Part shown: one piece after another, positions 10,620-23,462 of the stretch
Layout of the letters: each line of letters begins with the position of its first letter
Numbering within the stretch: the first letter of the stretch is position 1
Origin: Tetradesmus obliquus
Taxonomy: Eukaryota; Chlorophyta; Chlorophyceae; Sphaeropleales; Scenedesmaceae
NCBI GenBank assembly: GCA_030272155.1
Contig: CP126193.1
Span: forward strand, 7,192,001-7,256,000
Direction: 5' to 3'
DNA length: 64,000 nt
Program-made: the position numbers and the translations under genes
Notes under the pieces: model-generated
Seen by the model: only the letters and a program-made list of their open reading frames with translations
What the model was told of the DNA's origin: nothing
Database searches by the model: none

Positions 10620-11292
10620 ATCTGCATTTTGCAACAAATCAACACAGCTTGCAAGCAGACAGCCATGCTGGCATAGCAACCTGCTGTATGTGGCAGGCAC
10701 AGTAAGGCACAGCTGCCAGTGCTGCTGCTTTGGTTTGCTTGCATCCCAACTGCACAGCAGGGCCCCAACCTGCCAGCAGCAGCAGCTTCAAACTGCTAGT
10801 AATTTTGAGCTCCAGAATTCGCCTTGATCACACAAGAAGGATGTTTGCAGGAAACTGTGTAGAATACTAGTCCTCAACAAAGTCTGTGCAGCCACACTAG
10901 CTGCACGCGCGCAGCAGCTGCCGGTGGGCCTGAAGCGGTGTTGCGCACTATGTAACAGATATGACAGTTGAAACTGTATGTGCAGCGCACAGCGCCAAGC
11001 AGCAGAGCGCAACAGCAGCGGCAGGGCACTTGGCACACCAGAACTGCAGTGCCTGATCAGCCAGCAAGGGAAGCCCAGAAGTGTTACACTACACATCAAA
11101 ACATGTTGCAGGCAGCAGCACCCACAGCAACACTCTACAGCGCAAGTTAACATATGTAACAGCCGAGTCGGGGCACTTCAGGGCAACGTGTTTTTAGCAC
11201 TTTTCTTGCAGCACACTGTGCCACTGCTAACAGCTCAAATTGATTTAGATTCGTCGTTGAAAGCTTGACATTTATATGTAGGCCACTTGTTC
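10620..11292 (+). repeat. 673-bp inter-element spacer
   Basis: Reference orientation, between copies 3 and 4. It is flanked by TIRs pointing inward, so the spacer with its flanks also looks like a 731-bp inverted-repeat element. No coding domain was recognised. Confidence 0.85.
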
Positions 11293-11425
11293 GCTACGTT
11301 TGTACCATGCCCAGCTGAGACCGGTCAAACTCCACGATGCCGCAGGCTGTTGTTTGACCTGACCAGTTACTTCTGTTCACACTGCTGCTAGAAGCACAGC
11401 TAACATATCCATATGTTTTGGATTC

Positions 11426-13628
11426 ATGCCTGCAGGGGGGCTGTCCATGGTGCGCAAGCACCCTTCAGGATGGAAGAGCAACCGCAGCACCACGGCCATG
11501 AGGGTGGCGGCGGTGGTGTGTGTGATAATGGCTTTGACCACAGCTGACGAAAAGTTTACGCCCGCATATTATTACAGAGAGCAGTACCCTGACTACGCCA
11601 AGGAGGTACACGGGGACCTGAACCGGTTCTGCAAACTCATCACAAGAACTTCACAGCAAACGGCACAGTGGCTACACCCAAGCATGGCGGCAGGCCCTCA
11701 AATGTCCCACATGCTGTCGCCTTCCATGCCAGCACAATATTCAAGGCTGGCAAGGTGGTAAAGGCCTACCCATCTGCAGATTCAAAGAGACAGGTTGATG
11801 TGCACGTGTGGTGGACTTCAATCGAAGTCGCATGTCAGGAAAATGACACACTGCGCCAGCTGTGCACTGACTACAACATCACACCCAAGAGACTGCTGAA
11901 GTACATGAAATGGGCTGACCCCGACCTGGTGCGCAGGAGAATAGATGTGAAGCTGGACTTGACAAAGATACAGAAACAAAGGCGAAAAGCAGCAGCTGCG
12001 GCGCTGTGGCAGAAGTACCAAAGTGACCCCGACATGCTGCAGCGCATATAATTCATTGATGAGTGCAAATTCTGGATGTCAGACCTGGCAGGCGGCTCCG
12101 TCAAGGTCTATTGTGATGCACACGATGAAAACGTGCATGCTGTGCTGCCATGCAAATGGATGCGCAAGGGCAAGGACGCAGAGCCGGTCAAGTTGCACTT
12201 TGTCTGCGCCGTCAACGCTGTGCACGGGCCCGTCTACTGCAAGTTTGTCACCGGCACAACAGACAACAAGGACCATGCTGGCAACCTCAATGTACCGTAC
12301 ATGGTGAGTGTGCGCTGCTACTGCGCAGGCGCCTGCCATCGAAAGACATGCCAGCCCTGCTGTACTGTGTAGTAACAGTCCCGCAGTGCTTTTTTTAATG
12401 CTGTAGTGAAGCTGCAGCGCTGCCCGTCCTCTGCTGTGAACATAACAGCAGAGTAACTTGGTGACAGTACAATGACACTACCTGCAGCAGCAAGCTGGAA
12501 ACCAATGTGCAAGGATTGGTGCATGTCAAATCCGCGCGTGCTCACGCGCAGCACAGTGCCCCCTGGCTGCAGCCAGTTGTCATATGCTGCAGCGCAGAAC
12601 TCAAAGTCGCGCTCCAGCACCTGCTGCCTGCTGCTGCTGTAATAACCCTTGTCATGACATGAGCCATCAGCTTGAATCAGCATGTTGTGCTGTGCATGGA
12701 GGAAATCAATCCGCCCATCCCACCAGTCCACTGCTACCTGAGCACACATACTGCTGCTGATGCCTAACCAGTACAGCATGCACACCAGCTGCTCCTCGCT
12801 TGTGTGCATGTAGCCCATGCATGTGCCAACCATATCAGCCAGCACACACGCACACATCTTGCATTGAAGCGCTGCTGCTGTGGCGACTGCACGCGGCGCG
12901 CAGAACTTGAAGTGCTGCACACCTGGCAAGCAGCCAGTCAAGCCCCAGAACAATCTCTGCCCCCTCATAGACTTGGTGATGTATCTGACCTTGTCTGCAC
13001 TGAGCCTGATGTAGAAGCGTCCCATCGCATCCATCCACACCGCTGCGTTGCGCTCCTGCGCTGCTAACAAGGCTGCGCGCTGCCAATCCGGCAATTCTTG
13101 CACCTGCAGTTGAAGGACAAACCAACCCAGCAGGCCAAGAGCATGACTCAGCTGGAGTTTGTTCACTGCATGATGGAGATCAAAGACATAGCCAACCAAC
13201 AGCAGGCGCAGCGCGGCACTACGCCGCTGTACATCTTTGACAACCCAAGTGTTCACCTGGGGAAGGATGGCCTACAGATGTTGGTTGCAGGTGGCATCAA
13301 TGAAGATCAACTGCTGCACATTGCACCCTACTCCCCAGATTTCAACAAGCCCATTGAACATGCATTTGGCAGCCTCAAAGCAGCCTTCCGCAACTACTTG
13401 TATAACAGCTGCCAGCTGGGTGGTGCTGATGTGAAGCCGCGAGACCTGCAGCACGGCCTGTACAACACCTTCATGAAGATCACAGCTGCATCTGTCATGG
13501 CTGATGTATTGAAGCTGCCAGATTTATGGAACATGGTGCGCAGCCGCAAGAGGAGTCTTTGTGTGTGCCGAGACGGGAAGCAGCGCCGCGGCACTGCTGG
13601 CGACTACCCCAGGAAAGACCAGCGCTGA
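11426..13628 (+). pseudogene. Transposase, copy 4, same frameshift and stop
   Basis: Segments are 11426-11761, 11668-12051 (TAA 12049-12051) and 12052-12303, then intron 12304-13109 and last exon 13110-13628. Sequence as in copy 3. Confidence 0.75.
12318..13103 (-). CDS. Antisense nuclease-like exon, copy 4
   Basis: Same 261-codon exon within the intron at 12304-13109. The shared acceptor palindrome is at 13104-13109. Confidence 0.5.
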   Translation of the reverse strand: MQELPDWQRAALLAAQERNAAVWMDAMGRFYIRLSADKVRYITKSMRGQRLFWGLTGCLPGVQHFKFCAPRAVATAAALQCKMCACVLADMVGTCMGYMHTSEEQLVCMLYWLGISSSMCAQVAVDWWDGRIDFLHAQHNMLIQADGSCHDKGYYSSSRQQVLERDFEFCAAAYDNWLQPGGTVLRVSTRGFDMHQSLHIGFQLAAAGSVIVLSPSYSAVMFTAEDGQRCSFTTALKKALRDCYYTVQQGWHVFRWQAPAQ

Positions 13629-14900
13629 GTCTGCTGTAGTGCTGCTGCAGGGCATGTAGGGATTGTGGCTGTCAGCTGCATGCAAGATGGCTGGCCAGCA
13701 GTGCACAGGGTGTCACTCAGAGAGCCCTTGAGCTCACCTGTTTGAGGGCACCTGCGCTTGTCGCCGTCCTGCATGTTCGCACCGCCCGGGGCTTGGGAGG
13801 TGCTGGCACCATGCTGCTGTAGGGTGGTTACTTCCTGGTGTTCACCTGAGAGCGAGTGTGGGAACAAAATGGCATGTTCAGAGGCTTATTGTATGAGTAA
13901 ACTACATGTGGATGTTGTGCTTTGGTGCTCAGACTTGTCAGGAGTGGTTCCTGCTTCAAACGACTGCTGCAAGGCAGCAAGGCACTTGGTGGCCATTTCA
14001 CATACAGGCATTTGCAGTCATGCTGAATTGCCGAATGTAATGGTAAAATTCCTGGCATAATTCAACTACGCTCGTAGCTCTTGAACATGGCTCCTGCTGC
14101 TGTCACTCGCGTTAGTTGTGACGACTGTTGGCCTGCCAAGCGATATGCACGGAGCCTGCAAGAAACCTCGCGGTAAATTAACTTTTATATTTGATGATTG
14201 ATTTAAGCATGGCTTGAGCCGAAATAAACTGCGGTATGGTGAAGAACTTCAAGACGGAAAGGTGCCCTGAAACAAGCCTGCTCCGAGCCACACAGCTGCC
14301 ACGCTCCCAACTTTTCATCGTCGACACATTATGCAACGTACCTTTGGTTGAAGCACAAAACCAATCCTGAAGGGCCCTCGCAAGCCCACGTTGCAGGTGA
14401 GCCTGACGGGTCAACACGGATGTCCAGAGCACTGCAGCTCGATCGCGTTGCTGCAGCACCTGCAAACAATTTGTAATGAACATTAAACGGCGTTAAACAC
14501 AGCGCTGTACTGAAAGCCTTCGCAAAAAAATTAGGTAGCAGCAGTGAGGCACCTGCTGGCACATGCTGCTGCTGTCACGCCCACCAACAACTGCTGTTGA
14601 AAAACACATGCCACCGTGATTCAAAGCACACATAGCTGTAACGTTTCCTGTTGTCTGCTGCTGCTGCTGCTCCTGCCCAGGCAGATATCATATATTGCAA
14701 ACAGTGCTACTGCCGCAGTAAAATCAGCTGCATACCCAGCAGCAGCAGGAGCACATCAGCCATAGCATGAAAAGGTAGGTGTGCACTTCAGGCACCAAGT
14801 CCAGGAACAGCAACAGAAGGGATGCAGTGCAGGCTAAGAACTGCTGCAGCAAAGGCTGGCATGCAATTACAGTCTCAGCTGGGCATGGTACAAACGTAGC

Positions 14901-15573
14901 ATCTGCATTTTGCAACAAATCAACACAGCTTGCAAGCAGACAGCCATGCTGGCATAGCAACCTGCTGTATGTGGCAGGCACAGTAAGGCACAGCTGCCAG
15001 TGCTGCTGCTTTGGTTTGCTTGCATCCCAACTGCACAGCAGGGCCCCAACCTGCCAGCAGCAGCAGCTTCAAACTGCTAGTAATTTTGAGCTCCAGAATT
15101 CGCCTTGATCACACAAGAAGGATGTTTGCAGGAAACTGTGTAGAATACTAGTCCTCAACAAAGTCTGTGCAGCCACACTAGCTGCACGCGCGCAGCAGCT
15201 GCCGGTGGGCCTGAAGCGGTGTTGCGCACTATGTAACAGATATGACAGTTGAAACTGTATGTGCAGCGCACAGCGCCAAGCAGCAGAGCGCAACAGCAGC
15301 GGCAGGGCACTTGGCACACCAGAACTGCAGTGCCTGATCAGCCAGCAAGGGAAGCCCAGAAGTGTTACACTACACATCAAAACATGTTGCAGGCAGCAGC
15401 ACCCACAGCAACACTCTACAGCGCAAGTTAACATATGTAACAGCCGAGTCGGGGCACTTCAGGGCAACGTGTTTTTAGCACTTTTCTTGCAGCACACTGT
15501 GCCACTGCTAACAGCTCAAATTGATTTAGATTCGTCGTTGAAAGCTTGACATTTATATGTAGGCCACTTGTTC
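14901..15573 (+). repeat. 673-bp inter-element spacer
   Basis: Between copies 4 and 5. Same sequence and orientation as 10620-11292. Confidence 0.85.
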
Positions 15574-15706
15574 GCTACGTTTGTACCATGCCCAGCTGAG
15601 ACCGGTCAAACTCCACGATGCCGCAGGCTGTTGTTTGACCTGACCAGTTACTTCTGTTCACACTGCTGCTAGAAGCACAGCTAACATATCCATATGTTTT
15701 GGATTC

Positions 15707-17909
15707 ATGCCTGCAGGGGGGCTGTCCATGGTGCGCAAGCACCCTTCAGGATGGAAGAGCAACCGCAGCACCACGGCCATGAGGGTGGCGGCGGTGGTGT
15801 GTGTGATAATGGCTTTGACCACAGCTGACGAAAAGTTTACGCCCGCATATTATTACAGAGAGCAGTACCCTGACTACGCCAAGGAGGTACACGGGGACCT
15901 GAACCGGTTCTGCAAACTCATCACAAGAACTTCACAGCAAACGGCACAGTGGCTACACCCAAGCATGGCGGCAGGCCCTCAAATGTCCCACATGCTGTCG
16001 CCTTCCATGCCAGCACAATATTCAAGGCTGGCAAGGTGGTAAAGGCCTACCCATCTGCAGATTCAAAGAGACAGGTTGATGTGCACGTGTGGTGGACTTC
16101 AATCGAAGTCGCATGTCAGGAAAATGACACACTGCGCCAGCTGTGCACTGACTACAACATCACACCCAAGAGACTGCTGAAGTACATGAAATGGGCTGAC
16201 CCCGACCTGGTGCGCAGGAGAATAGATGTGAAGCTGGACTTGACAAAGATACAGAAACAAAGGCGAAAAGCAGCAGCTGCGGCGCTGTGGCAGAAGTACC
16301 AAAGTGACCCCGACATGCTGCAGCGCATATAATTCATTGATGAGTGCAAATTCTGGATGTCAGACCTGGCAGGCGGCTCCGTCAAGGTCTATTGTGATGC
16401 ACACGATGAAAACGTGCATGCTGTGCTGCCATGCAAATGGATGCGCAAGGGCAAGGACGCAGAGCCGGTCAAGTTGCACTTTGTCTGCGCCGTCAACGCT
16501 GTGCACGGGCCCGTCTACTGCAAGTTTGTCACCGGCACAACAGACAACAAGGACCATGCTGGCAACCTCAATGTACCGTACATGGTGAGTGTGCGCTGCT
16601 ACTGCGCAGGCGCCTGCCATCGAAAGACATGCCAGCCCTGCTGTACTGTGTAGTAACAGTCCCGCAGTGCTTTTTTTAATGCTGTAGTGAAGCTGCAGCG
16701 CTGCCCGTCCTCTGCTGTGAACATAACAGCAGAGTAACTTGGTGACAGTACAATGACACTACCTGCAGCAGCAAGCTGGAAACCAATGTGCAAGGATTGG
16801 TGCATGTCAAATCCGCGCGTGCTCACGCGCAGCACAGTGCCCCCTGGCTGCAGCCAGTTGTCATATGCTGCAGCGCAGAACTCAAAGTCGCGCTCCAGCA
16901 CCTGCTGCCTGCTGCTGCTGTAATAACCCTTGTCATGACATGAGCCATCAGCTTGAATCAGCATGTTGTGCTGTGCATGGAGGAAATCAATCCGCCCATC
17001 CCACCAGTCCACTGCTACCTGAGCACACATACTGCTGCTGATGCCTAACCAGTACAGCATGCACACCAGCTGCTCCTCGCTTGTGTGCATGTAGCCCATG
17101 CATGTGCCAACCATATCAGCCAGCACACACGCACACATCTTGCATTGAAGCGCTGCTGCTGTGGCGACTGCACGCGGCGCGCAGAACTTGAAGTGCTGCA
17201 CACCTGGCAAGCAGCCAGTCAAGCCCCAGAACAATCTCTGCCCCCTCATAGACTTGGTGATGTATCTGACCTTGTCTGCACTGAGCCTGATGTAGAAGCG
17301 TCCCATCGCATCCATCCACACCGCTGCGTTGCGCTCCTGCGCTGCTAACAAGGCTGCGCGCTGCCAATCCGGCAATTCTTGCACCTGCAGTTGAAGGACA
17401 AACCAACCCAGCAGGCCAAGAGCATGACTCAGCTGGAGTTTGTTCACTGCATGATGGAGATCAAAGACATAGCCAACCAACAGCAGGCGCAGCGCGGCAC
17501 TACGCCGCTGTACATCTTTGACAACCCAAGTGTTCACCTGGGGAAGGATGGCCTACAGATGTTGGTTGCAGGTGGCATCAATGAAGATCAACTGCTGCAC
17601 ATTGCACCCTACTCCCCAGATTTCAACAAGCCCATTGAACATGCATTTGGCAGCCTCAAAGCAGCCTTCCGCAACTACTTGTATAACAGCTGCCAGCTGG
17701 GTGGTGCTGATGTGAAGCCGCGAGACCTGCAGCACGGCCTGTACAACACCTTCATGAAGATCACAGCTGCATCTGTCATGGCTGATGTATTGAAGCTGCC
17801 AGATTTATGGAACATGGTGCGCAGCCGCAAGAGGAGTCTTTGTGTGTGCCGAGACGGGAAGCAGCGCCGCGGCACTGCTGGCGACTACCCCAGGAAAGAC
17901 CAGCGCTGA
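15707..17909 (+). pseudogene. Transposase, copy 5, same frameshift and stop
   Basis: Segments are 15707-16042, 15949-16332 and 16333-16584, then intron 16585-17390 and last exon 17391-17909. Sequence as in copy 3. Confidence 0.75.
16599..17384 (-). CDS. Antisense nuclease-like exon, copy 5
   Basis: Same 261-codon exon within the intron at 16585-17390. The shared acceptor palindrome is at 17385-17390. Confidence 0.5.
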   Translation of the reverse strand: MQELPDWQRAALLAAQERNAAVWMDAMGRFYIRLSADKVRYITKSMRGQRLFWGLTGCLPGVQHFKFCAPRAVATAAALQCKMCACVLADMVGTCMGYMHTSEEQLVCMLYWLGISSSMCAQVAVDWWDGRIDFLHAQHNMLIQADGSCHDKGYYSSSRQQVLERDFEFCAAAYDNWLQPGGTVLRVSTRGFDMHQSLHIGFQLAAAGSVIVLSPSYSAVMFTAEDGQRCSFTTALKKALRDCYYTVQQGWHVFRWQAPAQ

Positions 17910-19181
17910 GTCTGCTGTAGTGCTGCTGCAGGGCATGTAGGGATTGTGGCTGTCAGCTGCATGCAAGATGGCTGGCCAGCAGTGCACAGGGTGTCACTCA
18001 GAGAGCCCTTGAGCTCACCTGTTTGAGGGCACCTGCGCTTGTCGCCGTCCTGCATGTTCGCACCGCCCGGGGCTTGGGAGGTGCTGGCACCATGCTGCTG
18101 TAGGGTGGTTACTTCCTGGTGTTCACCTGAGAGCGAGTGTGGGAACAAAATGGCATGTTCAGAGGCTTATTGTATGAGTAAACTACATGTGGATGTTGTG
18201 CTTTGGTGCTCAGACTTGTCAGGAGTGGTTCCTGCTTCAAACGACTGCTGCAAGGCAGCAAGGCACTTGGTGGCCATTTCACATACAGGCATTTGCAGTC
18301 ATGCTGAATTGCCGAATGTAATGGTAAAATTCCTGGCATAATTCAACTACGCTCGTAGCTCTTGAACATGGCTCCTGCTGCTGTCACTCGCGTTAGTTGT
18401 GACGACTGTTGGCCTGCCAAGCGATATGCACGGAGCCTGCAAGAAACCTCGCGGTAAATTAACTTTTATATTTGATGATTGATTTAAGCATGGCTTGAGC
18501 CGAAATAAACTGCGGTATGGTGAAGAACTTCAAGACGGAAAGGTGCCCTGAAACAAGCCTGCTCCGAGCCACACAGCTGCCACGCTCCCAACTTTTCATC
18601 GTCGACACATTATGCAACGTACCTTTGGTTGAAGCACAAAACCAATCCTGAAGGGCCCTCGCAAGCCCACGTTGCAGGTGAGCCTGACGGGTCAACACGG
18701 ATGTCCAGAGCACTGCAGCTCGATCGCGTTGCTGCAGCACCTGCAAACAATTTGTAATGAACATTAAACGGCGTTAAACACAGCGCTGTACTGAAAGCCT
18801 TCGCAAAAAAATTAGGTAGCAGCAGTGAGGCACCTGCTGGCACATGCTGCTGCTGTCACGCCCACCAACAACTGCTGTTGAAAAACACATGCCACCGTGA
18901 TTCAAAGCACACATAGCTGTAACGTTTCCTGTTGTCTGCTGCTGCTGCTGCTCCTGCCCAGGCAGATATCATATATTGCAAACAGTGCTACTGCCGCAGT
19001 AAAATCAGCTGCATACCCAGCAGCAGCAGGAGCACATCAGCCATAGCATGAAAAGGTAGGTGTGCACTTCAGGCACCAAGTCCAGGAACAGCAACAGAAG
19101 GGATGCAGTGCAGGCTAAGAACTGCTGCAGCAAAGGCTGGCATGCAATTACAGTCTCAGCTGGGCATGGTACAAACGTAGC

Positions 19182-19854
19182 ATCTGCATTTTGCAACAAA
19201 TCAACACAGCTTGCAAGCAGACAGCCATGCTGGCATAGCAACCTGCTGTATGTGGCAGGCACAGTAAGGCACAGCTGCCAGTGCTGCTGCTTTGGTTTGC
19301 TTGCATCCCAACTGCACAGCAGGGCCCCAACCTGCCAGCAGCAGCAGCTTCAAACTGCTAGTAATTTTGAGCTCCAGAATTCGCCTTGATCACACAAGAA
19401 GGATGTTTGCAGGAAACTGTGTAGAATACTAGTCCTCAACAAAGTCTGTGCAGCCACACTAGCTGCACGCGCGCAGCAGCTGCCGGTGGGCCTGAAGCGG
19501 TGTTGCGCACTATGTAACAGATATGACAGTTGAAACTGTATGTGCAGCGCACAGCGCCAAGCAGCAGAGCGCAACAGCAGCGGCAGGGCACTTGGCACAC
19601 CAGAACTGCAGTGCCTGATCAGCCAGCAAGGGAAGCCCAGAAGTGTTACACTACACATCAAAACATGTTGCAGGCAGCAGCACCCACAGCAACACTCTAC
19701 AGCGCAAGTTAACATATGTAACAGCCGAGTCGGGGCACTTCAGGGCAACGTGTTTTTAGCACTTTTCTTGCAGCACACTGTGCCACTGCTAACAGCTCAA
19801 ATTGATTTAGATTCGTCGTTGAAAGCTTGACATTTATATGTAGGCCACTTGTTC
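19182..19854 (+). repeat. 673-bp inter-element spacer
   Basis: Between copies 5 and 6. Same sequence and orientation as 10620-11292. Confidence 0.85.
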
Positions 19855-19987
19855 GCTACGTTTGTACCATGCCCAGCTGAGACCGGTCAAACTCCACGAT
19901 GCCGCAGGCTGTTGTTTGACCTGACCAGTTACTTCTGTTCACACTGCTGCTAGAAGCACAGCTAACATATCCATATGTTTTGGATTC

Positions 19988-22190
19988 ATGCCTGCAGGGG
20001 GGCTGTCCATGGTGCGCAAGCACCCTTCAGGATGGAAGAGCAACCGCAGCACCACGGCCATGAGGGTGGCGGCGGTGGTGTGTGTGATAATGGCTTTGAC
20101 CACAGCTGACGAAAAGTTTACGCCCGCATATTATTACAGAGAGCAGTACCCTGACTACGCCAAGGAGGTACACGGGGACCTGAACCGGTTCTGCAAACTC
20201 ATCACAAGAACTTCACAGCAAACGGCACAGTGGCTACACCCAAGCATGGCGGCAGGCCCTCAAATGTCCCACATGCTGTCGCCTTCCATGCCAGCACAAT
20301 ATTCAAGGCTGGCAAGGTGGTAAAGGCCTACCCATCTGCAGATTCAAAGAGACAGGTTGATGTGCACGTGTGGTGGACTTCAATCGAAGTCGCATGTCAG
20401 GAAAATGACACACTGCGCCAGCTGTGCACTGACTACAACATCACACCCAAGAGACTGCTGAAGTACATGAAATGGGCTGACCCCGACCTGGTGCGCAGGA
20501 GAATAGATGTGAAGCTGGACTTGACAAAGATACAGAAACAAAGGCGAAAAGCAGCAGCTGCGGCGCTGTGGCAGAAGTACCAAAGTGACCCCGACATGCT
20601 GCAGCGCATATAATTCATTGATGAGTGCAAATTCTGGATGTCAGACCTGGCAGGCGGCTCCGTCAAGGTCTATTGTGATGCACACGATGAAAACGTGCAT
20701 GCTGTGCTGCCATGCAAATGGATGCGCAAGGGCAAGGACGCAGAGCCGGTCAAGTTGCACTTTGTCTGCGCCGTCAACGCTGTGCACGGGCCCGTCTACT
20801 GCAAGTTTGTCACCGGCACAACAGACAACAAGGACCATGCTGGCAACCTCAATGTACCGTACATGGTGAGTGTGCGCTGCTACTGCGCAGGCGCCTGCCA
20901 TCGAAAGACATGCCAGCCCTGCTGTACTGTGTAGTAACAGTCCCGCAGTGCTTTTTTTAATGCTGTAGTGAAGCTGCAGCGCTGCCCGTCCTCTGCTGTG
21001 AACATAACAGCAGAGTAACTTGGTGACAGTACAATGACACTACCTGCAGCAGCAAGCTGGAAACCAATGTGCAAGGATTGGTGCATGTCAAATCCGCGCG
21101 TGCTCACGCGCAGCACAGTGCCCCCTGGCTGCAGCCAGTTGTCATATGCTGCAGCGCAGAACTCAAAGTCGCGCTCCAGCACCTGCTGCCTGCTGCTGCT
21201 GTAATAACCCTTGTCATGACATGAGCCATCAGCTTGAATCAGCATGTTGTGCTGTGCATGGAGGAAATCAATCCGCCCATCCCACCAGTCCACTGCTACC
21301 TGAGCACACATACTGCTGCTGATGCCTAACCAGTACAGCATGCACACCAGCTGCTCCTCGCTTGTGTGCATGTAGCCCATGCATGTGCCAACCATATCAG
21401 CCAGCACACACGCACACATCTTGCATTGAAGCGCTGCTGCTGTGGCGACTGCACGCGGCGCGCAGAACTTGAAGTGCTGCACACCTGGCAAGCAGCCAGT
21501 CAAGCCCCAGAACAATCTCTGCCCCCTCATAGACTTGGTGATGTATCTGACCTTGTCTGCACTGAGCCTGATGTAGAAGCGTCCCATCGCATCCATCCAC
21601 ACCGCTGCGTTGCGCTCCTGCGCTGCTAACAAGGCTGCGCGCTGCCAATCCGGCAATTCTTGCACCTGCAGTTGAAGGACAAACCAACCCAGCAGGCCAA
21701 GAGCATGACTCAGCTGGAGTTTGTTCACTGCATGATGGAGATCAAAGACATAGCCAACCAACAGCAGGCGCAGCGCGGCACTACGCCGCTGTACATCTTT
21801 GACAACCCAAGTGTTCACCTGGGGAAGGATGGCCTACAGATGTTGGTTGCAGGTGGCATCAATGAAGATCAACTGCTGCACATTGCACCCTACTCCCCAG
21901 ATTTCAACAAGCCCATTGAACATGCATTTGGCAGCCTCAAAGCAGCCTTCCGCAACTACTTGTATAACAGCTGCCAGCTGGGTGGTGCTGATGTGAAGCC
22001 GCGAGACCTGCAGCACGGCCTGTACAACACCTTCATGAAGATCACAGCTGCATCTGTCATGGCTGATGTATTGAAGCTGCCAGATTTATGGAACATGGTG
22101 CGCAGCCGCAAGAGGAGTCTTTGTGTGTGCCGAGACGGGAAGCAGCGCCGCGGCACTGCTGGCGACTACCCCAGGAAAGACCAGCGCTGA
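19988..22190 (+). pseudogene. Transposase, copy 6, same frameshift and stop
   Basis: Segments are 19988-20323, 20230-20613 and 20614-20865, then intron 20866-21671 and last exon 21672-22190. Sequence as in copy 3. Confidence 0.75.
20880..21665 (-). CDS. Antisense nuclease-like exon, copy 6
   Basis: Same 261-codon exon within the intron at 20866-21671. The shared acceptor palindrome is at 21666-21671. The open frame is intact here, as in all copies, in contrast to the broken transposase. Confidence 0.5.
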   Translation of the reverse strand: MQELPDWQRAALLAAQERNAAVWMDAMGRFYIRLSADKVRYITKSMRGQRLFWGLTGCLPGVQHFKFCAPRAVATAAALQCKMCACVLADMVGTCMGYMHTSEEQLVCMLYWLGISSSMCAQVAVDWWDGRIDFLHAQHNMLIQADGSCHDKGYYSSSRQQVLERDFEFCAAAYDNWLQPGGTVLRVSTRGFDMHQSLHIGFQLAAAGSVIVLSPSYSAVMFTAEDGQRCSFTTALKKALRDCYYTVQQGWHVFRWQAPAQ

Positions 22191-23462
22191 GTCTGCTGTA
22201 GTGCTGCTGCAGGGCATGTAGGGATTGTGGCTGTCAGCTGCATGCAAGATGGCTGGCCAGCAGTGCACAGGGTGTCACTCAGAGAGCCCTTGAGCTCACC
22301 TGTTTGAGGGCACCTGCGCTTGTCGCCGTCCTGCATGTTCGCACCGCCCGGGGCTTGGGAGGTGCTGGCACCATGCTGCTGTAGGGTGGTTACTTCCTGG
22401 TGTTCACCTGAGAGCGAGTGTGGGAACAAAATGGCATGTTCAGAGGCTTATTGTATGAGTAAACTACATGTGGATGTTGTGCTTTGGTGCTCAGACTTGT
22501 CAGGAGTGGTTCCTGCTTCAAACGACTGCTGCAAGGCAGCAAGGCACTTGGTGGCCATTTCACATACAGGCATTTGCAGTCATGCTGAATTGCCGAATGT
22601 AATGGTAAAATTCCTGGCATAATTCAACTACGCTCGTAGCTCTTGAACATGGCTCCTGCTGCTGTCACTCGCGTTAGTTGTGACGACTGTTGGCCTGCCA
22701 AGCGATATGCACGGAGCCTGCAAGAAACCTCGCGGTAAATTAACTTTTATATTTGATGATTGATTTAAGCATGGCTTGAGCCGAAATAAACTGCGGTATG
22801 GTGAAGAACTTCAAGACGGAAAGGTGCCCTGAAACAAGCCTGCTCCGAGCCACACAGCTGCCACGCTCCCAACTTTTCATCGTCGACACATTATGCAACG
22901 TACCTTTGGTTGAAGCACAAAACCAATCCTGAAGGGCCCTCGCAAGCCCACGTTGCAGGTGAGCCTGACGGGTCAACACGGATGTCCAGAGCACTGCAGC
23001 TCGATCGCGTTGCTGCAGCACCTGCAAACAATTTGTAATGAACATTAAACGGCGTTAAACACAGCGCTGTACTGAAAGCCTTCGCAAAAAAATTAGGTAG
23101 CAGCAGTGAGGCACCTGCTGGCACATGCTGCTGCTGTCACGCCCACCAACAACTGCTGTTGAAAAACACATGCCACCGTGATTCAAAGCACACATAGCTG
23201 TAACGTTTCCTGTTGTCTGCTGCTGCTGCTGCTCCTGCCCAGGCAGATATCATATATTGCAAACAGTGCTACTGCCGCAGTAAAATCAGCTGCATACCCA
23301 GCAGCAGCAGGAGCACATCAGCCATAGCATGAAAAGGTAGGTGTGCACTTCAGGCACCAAGTCCAGGAACAGCAACAGAAGGGATGCAGTGCAGGCTAAG
23401 AACTGCTGCAGCAAAGGCTGGCATGCAATTACAGTCTCAGCTGGGCATGGTACAAACGTAGC

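Larger units (their letters stand above)
11293..14900 (+). mobile_element. Tc1/mariner-like element copy 4, complete
   Basis: Copy 3 shifted by exactly 4,281 bp. TIRs are at 11293-11321 and 14872-14900. The coding content has the same frameshift, stop and intron. Confidence 0.9.
15574..19181 (+). mobile_element. Tc1/mariner-like element copy 5, complete
   Basis: Copy 3 shifted by 8,562 bp. TIRs are at 15574-15602 and 19153-19181. No difference from the other copies was seen. Confidence 0.9.
19855..23462 (+). mobile_element. Tc1/mariner-like element copy 6, complete (last in array)
   Basis: Copy 3 shifted by 12,843 bp. TIRs are at 19855-19883 and 23434-23462. One more spacer and a truncated TIR follow, then unique sequence. 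Confidence 0.9.

Noticed and set aside
10591-11321. LTR retrotransposon interpretation (731-bp direct repeats around a 3.5-kb core)
   Set aside because: There is no reverse transcriptase, gag, primer-binding site or polypurine tract. The core encodes a DDE_3 transposase and the shared ends are inverted repeats.
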